From Quillaja saponaria (taxonomy: Eukaryota > Streptophyta > Magnoliopsida > Fabales > Quillajaceae): a DNA stretch of 64,000 nucleotides. The notes beneath the pieces are model-generated. The model saw nothing but the letters and a program-made list of their open reading frames with translations. It was not told the origin of the DNA and made no database searches. Positions within the stretch are counted from its first letter, which is position 1. Each line of letters begins with the position of its first letter. Location of the stretch: positions 4,960,001-5,024,000 of the forward strand of contig CM055615.1 in the NCBI GenBank assembly GCA_029379385.1. The letters run 5' to 3'. A program made the translations under genes and the position numbers. Below, piece after piece: positions 48,961 to 60,914 of the stretch.

Positions 48961-49845
48961 TTCTTCAAATTCAGAAAAAGAAGAGACCAAGAAAGCATTT
49001 TTCAAAGTAAAAACAATAATAATAACAATAATAATCAACCTTTAAATCTAAAACTATTACAACCTGTCACAGAAAAAGCAATTGCAAAAATTTCAAATTC
49101 CTAACCTAATACAATCCATTAGAAGAAAAATCAACTACCAAATTCGAAATTCCTAAACCTAAACCCATACAACTCAGACGAAAATATGAAAAATCTCATA
49201 CATCAATGTTACTTTCCTTCGCCTATAGATCAAAAAAGGTAGAGAACATGCACCTCTTCAATGAGTTCGCCAATAAAGTCACATCTCTCATGGTTGAGAA
49301 ACCCATAGCATTTACTTGCCTTCAAATCAATTATTCAACCTTGGAGAATTCATCTCGGTTCCAAAACTCTTTGAAAATTTAAAGTCTTCCCGAGGAGGGA
49401 CGATGAAAGCAATACAATGGTCTAAGAGGAAGGAAATCATAAATAGGAAAGCTTTAGATTGAGAGTCAAGTATAGTAGGTAAAGAGGCAAAGAAAACTAG
49501 GAAAGGGCTTGAAAGAGTGAAATGAATTAGATTTAGGGTTTTCTCAATTAGTATTAGGATTTTGATTCAGTGTCGTGCATCCTTTTATGTTTTTTGTACA
49601 CCAGCCTACCAGAATCAATAACACAACAACACATATATAAAAAATAGTTATATTACAGATTTTAGTCGGTTTGATTTTTTTTAATTTTTTTTTTAAGGTG
49701 AATAACTGAACCAACCCACTCTAAGCTCAAAATTGCAAATTGCCTGTTAAACTTGTATATTCGAGCTAGGTCAATTTTAGTTCATTTTAGACAGGTTTGG
49801 GTCAAGTTTTGGTTTGGTGGTTTAAATGCTTAGACCTAACAAGAG
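48845..49845. mobile_element. hAT-like or unknown sequence between protease and integrase of Copia-2
   Basis: About 1 kb unrelated to Copia separates the last GAG-pre-integrase remnant from the integrase core. Both ends are rich in TTCGGTT/ACTGACC-type and ggtttggtt-type phrases, as in plant hAT-like MITEs; its left ~170 bp is the stretch carried in each triplicated unit. No transposase or clear terminal repeats were seen. Confidence 0.35.
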
Positions 49846-49849
49846 ACCA

Positions 49850-52345
49850 TTATGGGAAGTAGTACATGGCTTACTACAAAGCCATTAGAGTTAGTGCATT
49901 CTAATATATGTGGTCTGATGAATATTTTATCAATTAGAAAAAATATATGTCACTTTTATTGATGAATTCAGCTAGAATTTTTTTTTTTTTTTTTTTTCAA
50001 AAACATAAAATCTCAAATTTTTGATACTTTCAGAAAATACAAAGCACTTATGGAAAAGCAAAATGGTCAGTCCCTGAAATTGTTAAGTACTAGTAGTGAG
50101 AGTAAATACAACTCTAAAGAATTAGAGAATATTGTACAAAAAATGAAATTAAGCATGATAATATTATTCCTTACACACCATACAACAGAGTGGCTGAAAG
50201 GAAGAATCAAACTAATATGGATATGATAAGGAGTTTACTAAAAACCAAAGGTATAGATGAAGCTGATGTACTTGGGTATAGATGATTTTTCTCCAAGATG
50301 TTCAGATCATCCAAGAATCTGATTAATTAGTAATTTTAGCCAAATTATTTTAGGGCTAAATCTGCCTCATGCTCTATTCACTTGTTCAAAAGATCTCTAA
50401 GAATAAGTGTGAAATATGTCATACTTGAAGATTCTTGGAGCAGATTCAAGCCTTGTGTAAGACACCTAAAGTTGTTCGACTCTATTGCATATGTTCATGT
50501 TCCAAGGAAAGGCAGAAGAAATTAGATGATAGAGGACAGAAACTGCATGGATTGGAAGATGGAAGCATAACAAGATTCATCACAAGCTCCTCTTCATATT
50601 GAGCTTGATGACGAAATCAATTCAACTCCTACTGTTGAAACACAAACAACTCATATTATAACACATGTAGCTGAAGAGGCACTCATTCTAACTCCAATCA
50701 CCACAATGAGACCAAGTTGAATCTGATAACCATCCTCAAGGTTAAGGGATTTTAAGGCAACTAATGATGATGTTGCTAATAATGATGGAGAATTAGTTCA
50801 CTTTGCCATGTTTGCGAATTGTGATCCAATTACATATAAAGAAACAACAATAAGCAACAAATAGGTGGAAGTAATGAAAGAAGAGATTAATACAATTCAG
50901 AAGAATGACACATGAGAAATCACATATATTCACTGAGTACATAAAGCTATTGATGTCAAGTGGGTTTTTAAAACAAAAATCAAGCCAGATGGAGAGATTG
51001 AAAGGTACAAGGTATGGTTGGTGGCAAAAGGTTATCTACAACGCCCTGGTGTTGACTATGAAGAAGTTTTTTCTCCAATTAAGGGAATTGAAATTGTTAG
51101 ATTGGTGATTGCTCTAGTTGATCAGTATTGTTGGAACATTCATCAAATGAATGTGAAACCAGCTTTTTGGAATGATCCTCCTGATGAAGAATTATATGTC
51201 AAGCAATAACCGGGTTTTGTGAATATAGGAAGTGAAGAAGTGTATAAGATGAAAAAAGCTCTATATGGATTAATAAAGCAAGCACCGAGAGCATGTAACA
51301 AGAGAATTGATGCATTTTAGAAGAATGGTTTTGATAAGTGCTCATATGAACATGCCTTATAAGCAAAAGTTAATAAGTCTAATGATCTACTTATTATTTC
51401 TCTTTATATTAATGATTTGGTCTTTATAGGAAACAATTTAAGTATGGTTGAAAATTTAAAAAAACAATGATGCACGAATTTGAAATAACAGACCTAGGAC
51501 TTATGTCTTATTTTTTAGGAATTGAAGTTGTGCAAAACAAGAATGGGATTTTTATCTATCAGAAGAAGTATGCAAATGAACTTCAAAAAAGTTTAACATG
51601 TTTGGCTGCAATCCTGTACAAACACTGGTTGAATTTGGAATAGAGTTGTCAAACGAAAGAAAAGATGCACTTGTAAATTCCACATTTTTTAAAAGCTTAA
51701 GGTATCTATCTTGCACTAGGCCTGACATAGCTGATAGAGTTGTTCTAGTCAGCAAGTTCATGTTCATGGAAACACCTTGTTTGTCTCATTTGCAAGTTGC
51801 TAAAAGAATCTTGCTTTACATTAAAAATACTTACAAGCATTGTTTGTTTTATTCATTTGGTAACTACTGTGATAATGTAGGATTTCTGATAGTGATTTGG
51901 GAGGTGATTAAGATGATCAAAACAGCGTATTTGCATTTGTTTTCCAGTATGGAAAAGCATCATATTCATGGTGCTCAAAGAAGTAACCTATCGTTCCTTT
52001 ATCTAAGTGTGAAGCTGAATATGTGGAACATGCTTTAAGTAATTGTCAAGAAATTTGGTTAAAGAATTTGTTAAATCAAATTCATGTTCCTACAACAGAG
52101 CCAACGAAGATTTATGTGGATAAGTTTTTTTGCAATTGATTTAGCAAAGAATCCAATTTCCATGCAAACACATTGATACCTGTTTTCATTTTCTTAGAGA
52201 ACAGGTTAACAATAGTGTGATCAAGCTGGTGTACTGCAAATTAGAAAATCAAGTTGCTGACATTCTCACAACGCCTTTGAAGACGGAGTCTTTTGTCAAT
52301 TTAAAGAAGATGATTGAAATGGAAACTCTAACAAAATTTGGATTA
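49850..52345 (+). pseudogene. Copia-2 integrase, reverse transcriptase and RNase H remnants
   Basis: The integrase core begins with a segment including KPLELVHSNICG (49,880-49,915), where the first catalytic aspartate of the usual HSD is asparagine. Reverse transcriptase starts near 50,930 with the KAIDVKWVFKTK block and includes VAKGYLQRPGVDYEEVFSP (51,018-51,080). The catalytic YVDD box is YIND (51,405-51,416), losing one aspartate. RNase H pieces follow to about 52,340. Many stops and frameshifts. Confidence 0.85.
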
Positions 52346-52353
52346 AGGAGAGA

Positions 52354-52631
52354 TGTTGATTATTAATCCAGAATTATTGTTTAGAATTATCTCTTATTAT
52401 TTATCTTATTATTATTAGAATGATCTCTAAGATTATCATTAAGATTATCTCTTAGAGTTTTATTTCAATTGATGTAGCATTGTTTTAAGTTTTATCTTTT
52501 AAGGAGTTTAACGTTATTTTTTATTGTTATTTCAGCCCTATTAATAGGGTTCTCATTCAGTTATAAGCTGTGTCATTTTGTGAAGAATAAATTCCTTTGT
52601 TCTTAATATAATTATGGTGGTTCAAGTTACA
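52354..52631 (+). repeat. Copia-2 3' LTR
   Basis: Starts TGTTGATTATTAATCC after the purine-rich AAGGAGAGA and ends TTACA. Many differences and indels from the 5' LTR point to an old insertion. Confidence 0.8.
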
Positions 52632-52925
52632 GCCAAGAGACTTAATTTTAAAGTATTATCGATATTTAGTAATCCCATTCCCTTTAATTATGATTGGAGA
52701 GTAAAATTATGTATACGCCTAATATTGGTGTCTTAAGAATAATGGGTACAAACTGTAGAAGACATATTTCTGGAATAAAGATTACATGTTTATAATATTG
52801 GGAAGACATAACACGACGAATTAGCAATATATTTAACCATGCATTGACAACAACTGCAAATTAATCGCGCTGTTAAGCGAGACATTATTTATTTAAGAAG
52901 GTCATTCATTAGCTTAATTATTTGT
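52632..52925. other. Downstream flank of the CYP82 pseudogene
   Basis: Short intergenic stretch between the Copia-2 LTR and the P450 pseudogene; nothing recognised. Confidence 0.5.
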
Positions 52926-54711
52926 CTAGTAGCTATAGAGTTGTGTGGAAAGTCGTGGAGTAACCAAAGCTTCTAATGGGGTTGCTTTGTTCAAGGTTAT
53001 ACCTAGAGCTTCACTACTCAAATCCACTGGCTGATTCAATGGCGTTGCAAACACAAATCCTTGAAGTAGACGAGCAAGCTTCAAGTGAGTCACTTGTGTC
53101 GCAAACATAAATCCCGGGCAAGATCGTCTACCAGATCCAAAAGGAATGAACTCAAAATGTTTTTCAGAAGCATCCACATTAGCATGGCTCGTAAGAAACC
53201 TCTCTGGCATAAACTTTTCAGGGTCTGGCCAAATATTTGGATCTCTTTGCAACTTCCAAGCATTGACAAACAGTTGTGTTCCTTTTGCAATATGATAGCC
53301 ACCAACTTTGCAATCTTCCCTTGCCACATGTGGAATCAATAGAGGGCCTGGTATGTATAACCGCAAAGTTTCCTTAATAATGGCTTGAAAAGGTAACTCA
53401 AATTTTTTATATCTGAGAGTTCAACCCATCTATCCTAGCCAACATGGAGATCAAGCTCCTCTTGGGCACGCTTCAAGACGTCTCTGTTTTTCAATACCAA
53501 GGTTATGAGCCATGTTAAGTGGACAGAATTCGTGTCAGCGCCTGCAACTATAAGACTCTGGAGAAACAAATTTCATAAAAAATAATTATATCATGTCAAA
53601 TAACCATTTCATTCAGAACTCTCTCTGTTGCAGGAAAGCACATTGGACTCGTCAACAAGGATAATATTGCACACAGGTGCTCTCATACTAATGTAAAGAA
53701 ATACTTCATCAACAAAATTTAAACTGTTAAGTGAGACACGAAGAATAAATTTTAATATCTTACATACCATAATTGTTGTCTTGATGATAGTGTCACGTGT
53801 ATGACCATAGGTGTCTATACAATCTTCATCGAGCATAGACAGCAACACATCAATGAAATCCTCTGGTTCTCTTGTCTCATCCTCTTGCCTCTTGTTGATA
53901 TGTTCATCAAGCCAACTTCCAGCAAGGATGTCAAAATCCTTCGAAACTCGTTTCATGGATTTCAACACTTGACTTTCTACATTAAGCCTCCCAAGAAATG
54001 GAATCAAATCAGAGACATCTAACCTTCCCATTAAATACATAACTTCTTTTATAAGTTTCCGAAGATGTTCTGTTTCTCCAATAATTTCACCATGGAAACT
54101 ATCAAAATATCTCTTCCCTGCAATAATCTTTGTGGTTATATTTAAGGTAAATCGTTCGAACCATTCGTCAAACACTACCGGGGCTTTCCCGTTGTTGTTA
54201 GAAAACAAGTACAAATCTTCGACAAAACTATCGGTCTCCGACACATAGACATGGTTTAATGTGTCGAGCTGGCGAGCAGAGAGGAGTTCATGCATAACTA
54301 TCTTTCGTACATCGCGCCAGAGTGGTCCATAAGGTGCCATTCCAAATGAAGAATAATCATAGCAGATGTAAGTTCCAAGGCTAGATTTTGGGCGAAGATC
54401 TTGTCATTAATGGCGAAACACTCCTTTGCTGCCTCATGGTTGCTAATCACAAGTGCAGGGGACGTTCCGAGCCGGACAATGAAGATGGGGTCAACTTTAT
54501 CAGCCATAGCAGAAAGTGTTTGATAAATTAGGGTTTTACCAACAAATAGGTGGAGGTGACCTATCAATGGCAATCCACCTGAAGGTTCAGGGGCCAGCTT
54601 GCCATTAATGAGTTTGTCACTATAACTTTTCGTTTTCCTTAGCTTGTACAACAACAGCAAACCTAAAACTGCAGCTGCTATTGCTGTTAGAAAGGAAAAG
54701 GAAAAATCCAT
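52926..54711 (-). pseudogene. Cytochrome P450, CYP82 family, pseudogene
   Basis: Exon 1 is 53,768-54,711 and exon 2 is 52,926-53,557, separated by a 210-bp GT/AG intron at the same place as in the intact CYP82 of this window. The ATG (54,709-54,711) is followed by an anchor helix and the hinge PEPSGGLPLIGH. The I-helix AGADTN, KETLRLY, PERF and the haem loop FGSGRRSCPG are all readable. Three lesions: a 4-bp deletion near 54,385 (after NDKIFAQ), a TAG codon at 53,435-53,437, and a 2-bp insertion at about 53,387-53,392. Exon lengths (944 and 632 bp) agree with the two indels. Retention of clean splice sites and motifs suggests recent loss. Confidence 0.9.
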
Positions 54712-54726
54712 AGTTTTCTGAAACTT

Positions 54727-54966
54727 GAGTAAGCAATTGGGAAGTGGAGGTTTATATTTCTCCTAGACAAATTGCAAAGGCAGTCTTGATGGGTTCATAT
54801 AAGTGAATTTTATAATTTTAGTGGATAGGGCAAGCAGAGTTAATTGAGTAAGCAATTGGGAAGTGGAGGTTTATATTTCTCCAAGACAAATTGCAAAGGC
54901 AGTCTTGATGGGTTCATATAAGTGAATTTTATAATTTTAGTGGATAGGGCAAGCAGAGTTAATTTC
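54727..54966 (-). repeat. 120-bp tandem duplication of the CYP82 pseudogene promoter
   Basis: Units 54,727-54,846 and 54,847-54,966 differ at one base (tcctagac versus tccaagac). Each carries a minus-strand AAATATAAACC, a plausible TATA box about 45 bp upstream of the ATG in the proximal unit. Confidence 0.9.
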
Positions 54967-55668
54967 AATAGAAATTATAATACAAATTATCAACTCATTA
55001 AAATCTTAAATTTCTAATAATTATTTATTTTTATTTTATTTTTTGTTTCTTTCTTTGACAATTTAAAATTATATATGGTCAGGAATCATTGATGTGAATA
55101 TGGGACTTAAAAGTCTTAAAATTTGAAATTAATATATGGCCAAGATTCAATGGAAGAAAATTCACCACTATCTAGTCAACAAGTGTAGTTGTTCTATTAT
55201 CTCTTTCTATATTCGTCCACACAATACTTCAATGCTGACTTCTCTCTTGGGTATCTCTAGTGATTAGTTTATCTTCCATATTCAGTTTTAAACAATCTCG
55301 AACAATATTCAAATAAAAGAAAATATATATATTTATGTTTTTTAATTATTTTGTTTTCTCTCTTGAGTTTTGATCACTCATAAATAGCCTAAATTTTTCA
55401 TTTAGTTCTACATAAATTTTTTTTCAAGTCTCTATAATTCAAAAATTTTCAATTAAATTTATTTTTATTTTCACGTGTTATGTACAAAATAAATAATTCT
55501 ACTTAAAAATAGTAACAATATTGTTCAATATGATTTGGAGAACAATGAAAAAATCTTTTAAAAAAATCTAAGACTGTAATTAAGTCTTTATTTTTTTTTC
55601 AGCAAACTCCTCCATCAAAATAAATCCTCGAACACATAAAACAAAACAGCCAAGTTCAGAACCAACGT
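54967..55668. other. Shared upstream region of the P450 and terpene synthase pseudogenes
   Basis: About 700 bp of AT-rich sequence between two divergent genes; no element border or convincing core promoter for the synthase was identified. Confidence 0.5.
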
Positions 55669-55953
55669 ATGCAGAAGCTTTGCTTTTTCCCTTTGACAAA
55701 AATGGCTGCCCACCAGCTTCCTCTTCCTCCAAATATTTGCATCCTCAACAAGTCGCACCCAGTTGAAATTAGAAACTACTCACCTGTAAAATCCCACAGA
55801 AGAAGTTGCAATATACATTTTCCAGTCCGTCGTCAGCTCCATTGCATGACAGCCACCAATATTTCTGACCAAGCAACCGTTCCTCGATCAGAAGAAAAAC
55901 CATCAAATATTTGGATGTATGATTACATTCAATCCTTGAGTAGTGAATATCAG
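55669..55953 (+). pseudogene. Terpene synthase exon 1
   Basis: Open from ATG 55,669 (a second in-frame ATG is at 55,702) through a serine/proline-rich, basic, transit-like region to NIWMYDYIQSLSSEYQ and a good donor CAG|GTATGTG. The first arginine of RRx8W is proline. No stop in this exon. Confidence 0.8.
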
Positions 55954-56032
55954 GTATGTGGTTTTGATATTTTGATGTAATATCAATGTTTAAGATTGTT
56001 GTTAAAATTACACGGATTTTATTTGTATTTTC

Positions 56033-56424
56033 TGATAGAAATGTGATAAGTACAATACATAAGTTGAAGATGTTGAACAAATTGGAATACTCAAAAGACA
56101 ACTTCTACTTTGCTTGATATCAAATCGAAAACATACAATAGATATTTATAAGACTCATAATAGCAACTCTAAAGTCACACAACTAAATGTGTACTAATAT
56201 AACTTTAACACCCATTATCCTAGACATTAAGGACTCCAACCAATTACTACAATTTTATTACACATTAACAACAAAAAAAAACTTCCACTAGCACACAATA
56301 ATTTATAGCCACCCATTATAAGAAATTAACTACCTCTTAAAACCCATTACATCAAAATAACTCACACCTTTTTAACTTCCACTAACAATTTATCATAGAA
56401 AAATAAAGTTTATTATTTTCAACA
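56033..56424 (-). repeat. Copia-1 3' LTR
   Basis: Left LTR. Ends TGATAGAAATG and TTTTCAACA on the plus strand. Followed on its inner side by the polypurine tract. Confidence 0.95.
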
Positions 56425-56440
56425 CTTTCCCTTAAACTTA
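56425..56440 (-). other. Copia-1 polypurine tract
   Basis: TAAGTTTAAGGGAAAG on the minus strand, directly abutting the 3' LTR; primes plus-strand synthesis in LTR elements. Confidence 0.7.
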
Positions 56441-58137
56441 ATTTTCTTTTCTAACTCCAAGCAATTCTCTCAATCCTTGACAGACTTCAAATTTAAGTGG
56501 TTTTGTGAAAATATCTGCAACTTGATCAAGAGACTTCACAAATTTGACTTCCACTTCTTTCTTGGCAATATACTCACAGATGAAATGATACCTTGTGTCT
56601 ATATTCTTGCTTCTATCATGGAAGACAGGGATTCTTTGCCAAAGCTAGTGCAGACTTGTTGTCAACAAAAATTTGAATTGCTTCTTTTTGTGGCTCTTGT
56701 AGCTCCTTCAACAATCTTCTTAACCAAATGGCATGACAAGTACAAAAGGTAGCAGCAACATATTCAGCCTCACAAGTTGAAAGAGTAACAATTGGCTGCT
56801 TCTTTGAAACCCAAGAAGTTGCATTATTTCCCATGAAAAATACAAAACCTGTGGTGCTTTTTTTATCGTCCAAATCTCCGGCAAAATCACTATCACAGTA
56901 TCCCACAAGATTAATAATATGTGAAGAAGAATAAAATAGGCCATAGTCAAGTGTACCTCTTAGGTAGGGAAGAATTCTTTTAGCCGTTTTCATGTGAGTA
57001 GAAGTAGGAGATTCCATGTAACGACTCACTACTCCAACAACATAAAGAATTTCTGGCCTTGTGCAAGTCAAGTATCTTAAACTTCTAACAAGACTTCTAA
57101 ATAATGTGGGATCTACCTTCTCTCCAACATCATGCTTCGACAACTTCACTCTGTATTCCATGGGTGTATTAACAGAGTTACTATCAAGCATTTGAAATTT
57201 CTTAAGAACATCTTTTGCATAGCCTTCTTGTGAAATAAAAATTCCACCATCATTTTGCTTCACTTCAAAGCCTAAGTAGTAAGACATTAGCCTCGTGTCA
57301 GTCATCTCAAATTCATAAGTCATTGCCTTCTTAAAATCTTCAAACATGATTGGATTATTTCCTGTAAAAATTAGATCATCCACATAAAGGCAAACAAATA
57401 AAACATCACCTTTTTCATGTGCCTTCACATAAAGTACATATTCATGTGGACATCTAACAAACCCATTTTCTTGAGAATACTTGTCAATTCGATTATTCCA
57501 TGCCCTTGGTGCTTGTTTTAGGCCATACAAAGCCTTTTTTAGCTTCAAAACTTTGTCTTCTTGCCCTTCAATTACATAACCCTCAGGTTGCTCAACATAA
57601 ACCTCTTCTTCAAGAAAACCAGGGAGGAAAGCAGATTTTACATCCAATTGATAAATCTTCCAATGCTTATAGGCTGCAAAGGAGATTAACAATTGGATTG
57701 TTTCTAAGCAAGCAACAAGAGCAAATACCTCTTCATAATCGATCCCCTGCTTTTGTGTATAGCCTCGCTCTGTACTTCTCAACTTCTCCTTTTGCATTTT
57801 TCTTTGCCTTGTATACCAATTTCACATCAATAGCTTTATGATCTTTTGGAAGATTTTTCAACTCCCAAGTATCAATTTTTTCAATAGCTTTTATCTCCTC
57901 ATCCTTTGCTTGTCTCCACTTCTTGTCATTTTTAGCTTCTTCAAAAAACAATGGTTCACTATCTGCAACAAGACAAATTAAATTAACATCTTCTATCACT
58001 TCTGTATTTTCATAAAGATCAAAAAGACTTCTTGTTTTTGGTGACCCTTCACTTGAACTTTTTTCTGATGAAGGAGTTGGTGATGGAGGTGGAGTAATGG
58101 CTTCCAATGGTGCTTCTATATCTTGTTCTTCTTCCAA
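56440..58137 (-). pseudogene. Copia-1 reverse transcriptase and RNase H
   Basis: A 393-codon frame (56,616-57,797) begins in the RT, with GIDYEEVFALVACLETIQLL, DVKSAFLPG, ALYGLKQAPRAW and the catalytic YVDD at 57,375-57,386. It runs into RNase H with GYCDSDFAGD, STCEAEYVA and FVDNKSALALAKNP. A frameshift near 56,616 separates the last ~55 codons. The upstream frame 57,733-58,137 holds the linker and the first RT block (WRQAKDEEIKAIEKIDTWEL), joined through a frameshift near 57,770. RT and RNase H active sites are intact. Confidence 0.9.
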
Positions 58138-58273
58138 GTAAGGAAAAAAATTGTAACTTTCTTCTTCTTGAACATCCCAATCCCATGTTTCATCTTAATT
58201 GAACTCAACATCTCTACTAACTATGATTTTTCTATTCCTTGGGTTATAAAGTTTGTACCCTTTGGAATTTGAA

Positions 58274-59491
58274 TCATAGCCAATAAATACACTTCACACT
58301 TCGAACATCAAGTTTATATCTCTCTTGATCTGGTACATGGGCATAGGCAATGCTTCCAAAAATTCGCAAGTGAGAGACATTTAGCTTCTTTCCACTCCAA
58401 GCTTCTTGAGGTGTTTGATTCAACACACCTTTGGTTGGACATCTGTTGGATAAATAAACTGCACAGGAAACAGCTTCAGCCCAAAATTCTTTAGGCATAT
58501 TCTTAGATTTCAATAAACATCGAGCCATATCAAGAATTGTTCTATTCTTCCTTTCTACTATACTATTTTGTTGTGATGTCCTAGGAACCGTTAAAGGACG
58601 ACGAATTCCTTGTGTTTCACAAAAGATATTGAATTCATTTGAAGTGAATTCGCCTCCTCTATCGAACCTTAAAGATTTGATTACATGACCACTCTCTTTT
58701 TCATCAAGAGCTTTAAACTTTTTGAACACCTCAAAAGCCTCTGATTTTTTCTTCAACAAATAAACCCATGTTTTGCGAGTATAATCATCAATGAAAAGCA
58801 AAAAATAATGATTTTTACCAAATGAGCATGGCTTGATTGGTCCACACACATTGGTATGAATAAGTTGAAGTGGCTCGGTTGCTCTTGTGGCTTCTTTAGG
58901 AAAACTCTTCCTTGCATGTTTTCCAATGAGGCATGCTTCACACAATTGATTTGGGTGGTCAATGAATGGCAACCCAGACACCATTTTCTTATCTCCCAAA
59001 TTCTTGAGTCTTCCAAAATTCAAATGACCCAACCGCATATGCCAACGCCATGTTGAATCTTTTGCACACATCTTCAAACATTTGGCACCATCGTTTTGGA
59101 GATTCAAAATGAGCATCCTGTTTCTTGTCATGGACACCTTAGCAATAAGATTAGCATCTTGGTCTCTAAGCCAAAGGTTTTTATCTTTCATATGGATTTC
59201 ATAACTCTTCTCCAAAAGTTGTCCAAAACTTAAAATGTTATTTTTTAATTTTGGAACATAATAAACATCATAAATGAGCTTATGACCACCATCTTTCAAA
59301 GAAATTAAAATGGTACATTTTCCTTTGATTGGAATTTTGGAAGAGTCTCCAAAGGTCACAAATTCACTCACTTTTTCATTAATCTCCAAAAATTTACTTT
59401 TGTCCCCACACATATGATTGCTTGCACCATTGTCAAGGTACCATGAAGTCTTGATCACCTCCTTTTCATCTCCATTGAATGCTAGTAACAA
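58274..59491 (-). pseudogene. Copia-1 protease end, GAG-pre-integrase and integrase
   Basis: 405-codon open frame. The protease active site is read as DNGASNHM near the start (the usual Copia form is DSGAS or DTGAS). The HHCC zinc finger follows (WHMRLGHLNF ... LCEACLIGK), then the integrase core. Its catalytic triad should be D-D-E: the first position is asparagine (HTNVCGP, codon at 58,850-58,852), while the second (RFDRGGEF) and third (NSIVERKNR) are kept. The frame ends at CIYWL, followed by several stops down to 58,137. Confidence 0.9.
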
Positions 59492-60421
59492 AGTGGCTCT
59501 TCCACTTCTTCTTTGTATTCAAGTAGATTAGCATTCTCTTCAACAACATTAGTATTGCGACATTCTGAAGCAAAATGACCAAATTTATAACAATTATAGC
59601 ATTCAACATTACTCTTGTCATAGCTCTTCTCATTTGGTCTTGCATAATTTCCTCTTCCTCTTCCATGGCCTCTTGATGATTATTGGCCTCTTCCTTCGTT
59701 ATTATTCTCAAAATGATATCCTCCTCTTCCTCTTCTTATTCCTCCTCTTCCTCGTCCACAACCATGACCACGACCACGACCACGACCTCTTTGGTTTCTT
59801 TCTTGTACATTATCTTTTCTTGAAGAACTGGCTTGGAGAGCTTGTTTAAGCGGCTTCTCTTCCTTCTTCTTAAATCTTTCTTCATGGGCTTGTAATGATC
59901 CCATGAGTTGCTAAATAGACATGGTCTCCAAGTCTTTCGATTCTTCAATTGCAACAACAATGTAATCAAATTTTGGTTGCAAAGAGCGAAGGATTTTCTC
60001 CACCACACGAACATCTTCTACTTTTTCTCCATATCTTTTCAATTGGTTGACAGTGGCTAGCATTCTTGAAAAATAATCCGAAATTGACTTGGATTCCTTC
60101 ATGTGCAAGGCTTCAAAATCTCATCTCAATGTTTAGAGTTGAATCTTCTTCATTTTTTCAACTCCTTGGAGAGAGCTTTGCAATATCTCCCAAGCTTCCT
60201 TGGTAGTAGTTGCTAGTGCCACCTTCTCAAACATGGACTCATCCAACCCTTTGATAGATGTGGGTGAGAGCTTGTTGATCCTTTTTCTTAGCCTTTTGTA
60301 AGGCATCTTTTTTAGCTGCAGACAAAACAGCTTCATCTTGTGGTTGGTCATATCCTTTCTCTACGATCTCCCATGCATCTTGTCCACCAAGCAAAGCTTT
60401 CATACGAACATCTTCAGTCAT
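59466..60421 (-). pseudogene. Copia-1 gag
   Basis: Starts with [20 protein letters not shown], continues through a UBN2-type gag core ([42 protein letters not shown]), an arginine/glycine-rich stretch (about 59,730-59,800) and a zinc knuckle CYNCYKFGHFASEC at 59,560-59,601. A frameshift near 60,255 and stops near 60,134 and 59,910 break it. Confidence 0.88.
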
Positions 60422-60507
60422 AGTTGTCTTTAGTAAGAAGAGGATATTGAAATGAGAACATTCCTGATCCAGTAGACATCTCTTAAACTCGCCAAATTAC
60501 AGAACTA

Positions 60508-60520
60508 GGCTCTGATACCA
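60508..60520 (-). other. Copia-1 primer binding site
   Basis: TGGTATCAGAGCC on the minus strand, 3 bp inside the 5' LTR; complementary to the 3' end of plant initiator methionine tRNA. Confidence 0.92.
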
Positions 60521-60523
60521 CTT

Positions 60524-60914
60524 TGATAGAAATGTGGTGAGCACAACACATAAGTTGAAGATGATGAACAAATTGGAATACTCAAAAGACAACTTCTACT
60601 TTGCTTGATATCAAATTGAAAACATACAATAGGTATTTATAAGACTCATAATAGCAACTCTAAAGTCACACAACTAAATGTGTACTAATATGACTTTAAC
60701 ACCCATTATCTTAGACATAAAGGACTACAACCCATTACTATAATTTTATTACACATTAACTACAAAAAAAACTTCCACTAGCACACAATAATTTATAGCC
60801 ACCCATTATAAGAAATTAACTACCTCTTAAAACCCATTACATCAAAATAACTCACACCTTTTTAACTTCCACTAACAATTTATCATAGGAAAATAAAGTT
60901 TATTGTTTTCAACA
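60524..60914 (-). repeat. Copia-1 5' LTR
   Basis: Right LTR, matching the left LTR end to end with about 16 substitutions and one length change in a poly-A run. The first 30 bp hold four of the substitutions, all transitions. Confidence 0.95.

Larger units (their letters stand above)
38048..52631 (+). mobile_element. Copia-2: old Ty1/copia element with nested insertions
   Basis: Related terminal repeats lie at 38,048-38,338 and 52,354-52,631. Between them on the plus strand come a degenerate primer site, gag start, gag zinc knuckle, protease, integrase, reverse transcriptase and RNase H remnants in Copia order. The element would be about 4.8-5 kb; it is 14.6 kb because of an LTR-X solo LTR with another inside it (39,085-46,185), a tandem triplication (46,194-48,935) and a hAT-like stretch (about 48,845-49,845). 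Stops, frameshifts and lost catalytic residues show it is dead. No clear target duplication remains. Confidence 0.8.
56033..60914 (-). mobile_element. Copia-1: structurally complete Ty1/copia element in terpene synthase intron 1
   Basis: 4,882 bp. LTRs of 392 bp (56,033-56,424) and 391 bp (60,524-60,914), target duplication TTTTC at 56,028-56,032 and 60,915-60,919. A primer site for initiator Met tRNA and a polypurine tract are present, and minus-strand gag, protease, integrase, reverse transcriptase and RNase H follow in Copia order. By eye the LTRs differ at about 16 positions (11 transitions) plus one indel, about 4%. The polyprotein has several stops and frameshifts and the integrase lost a catalytic residue, so it is not autonomous. 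Sequence style (a DLYENTE segment before RT) suggests the Tork/TNT1 side of Copia. Confidence 0.93.

Noticed and set aside
57500..59849. Plus-strand frames of 66-113 codons across Copia-1
   Set aside because: Antisense shadows of the Copia-1 polyprotein.
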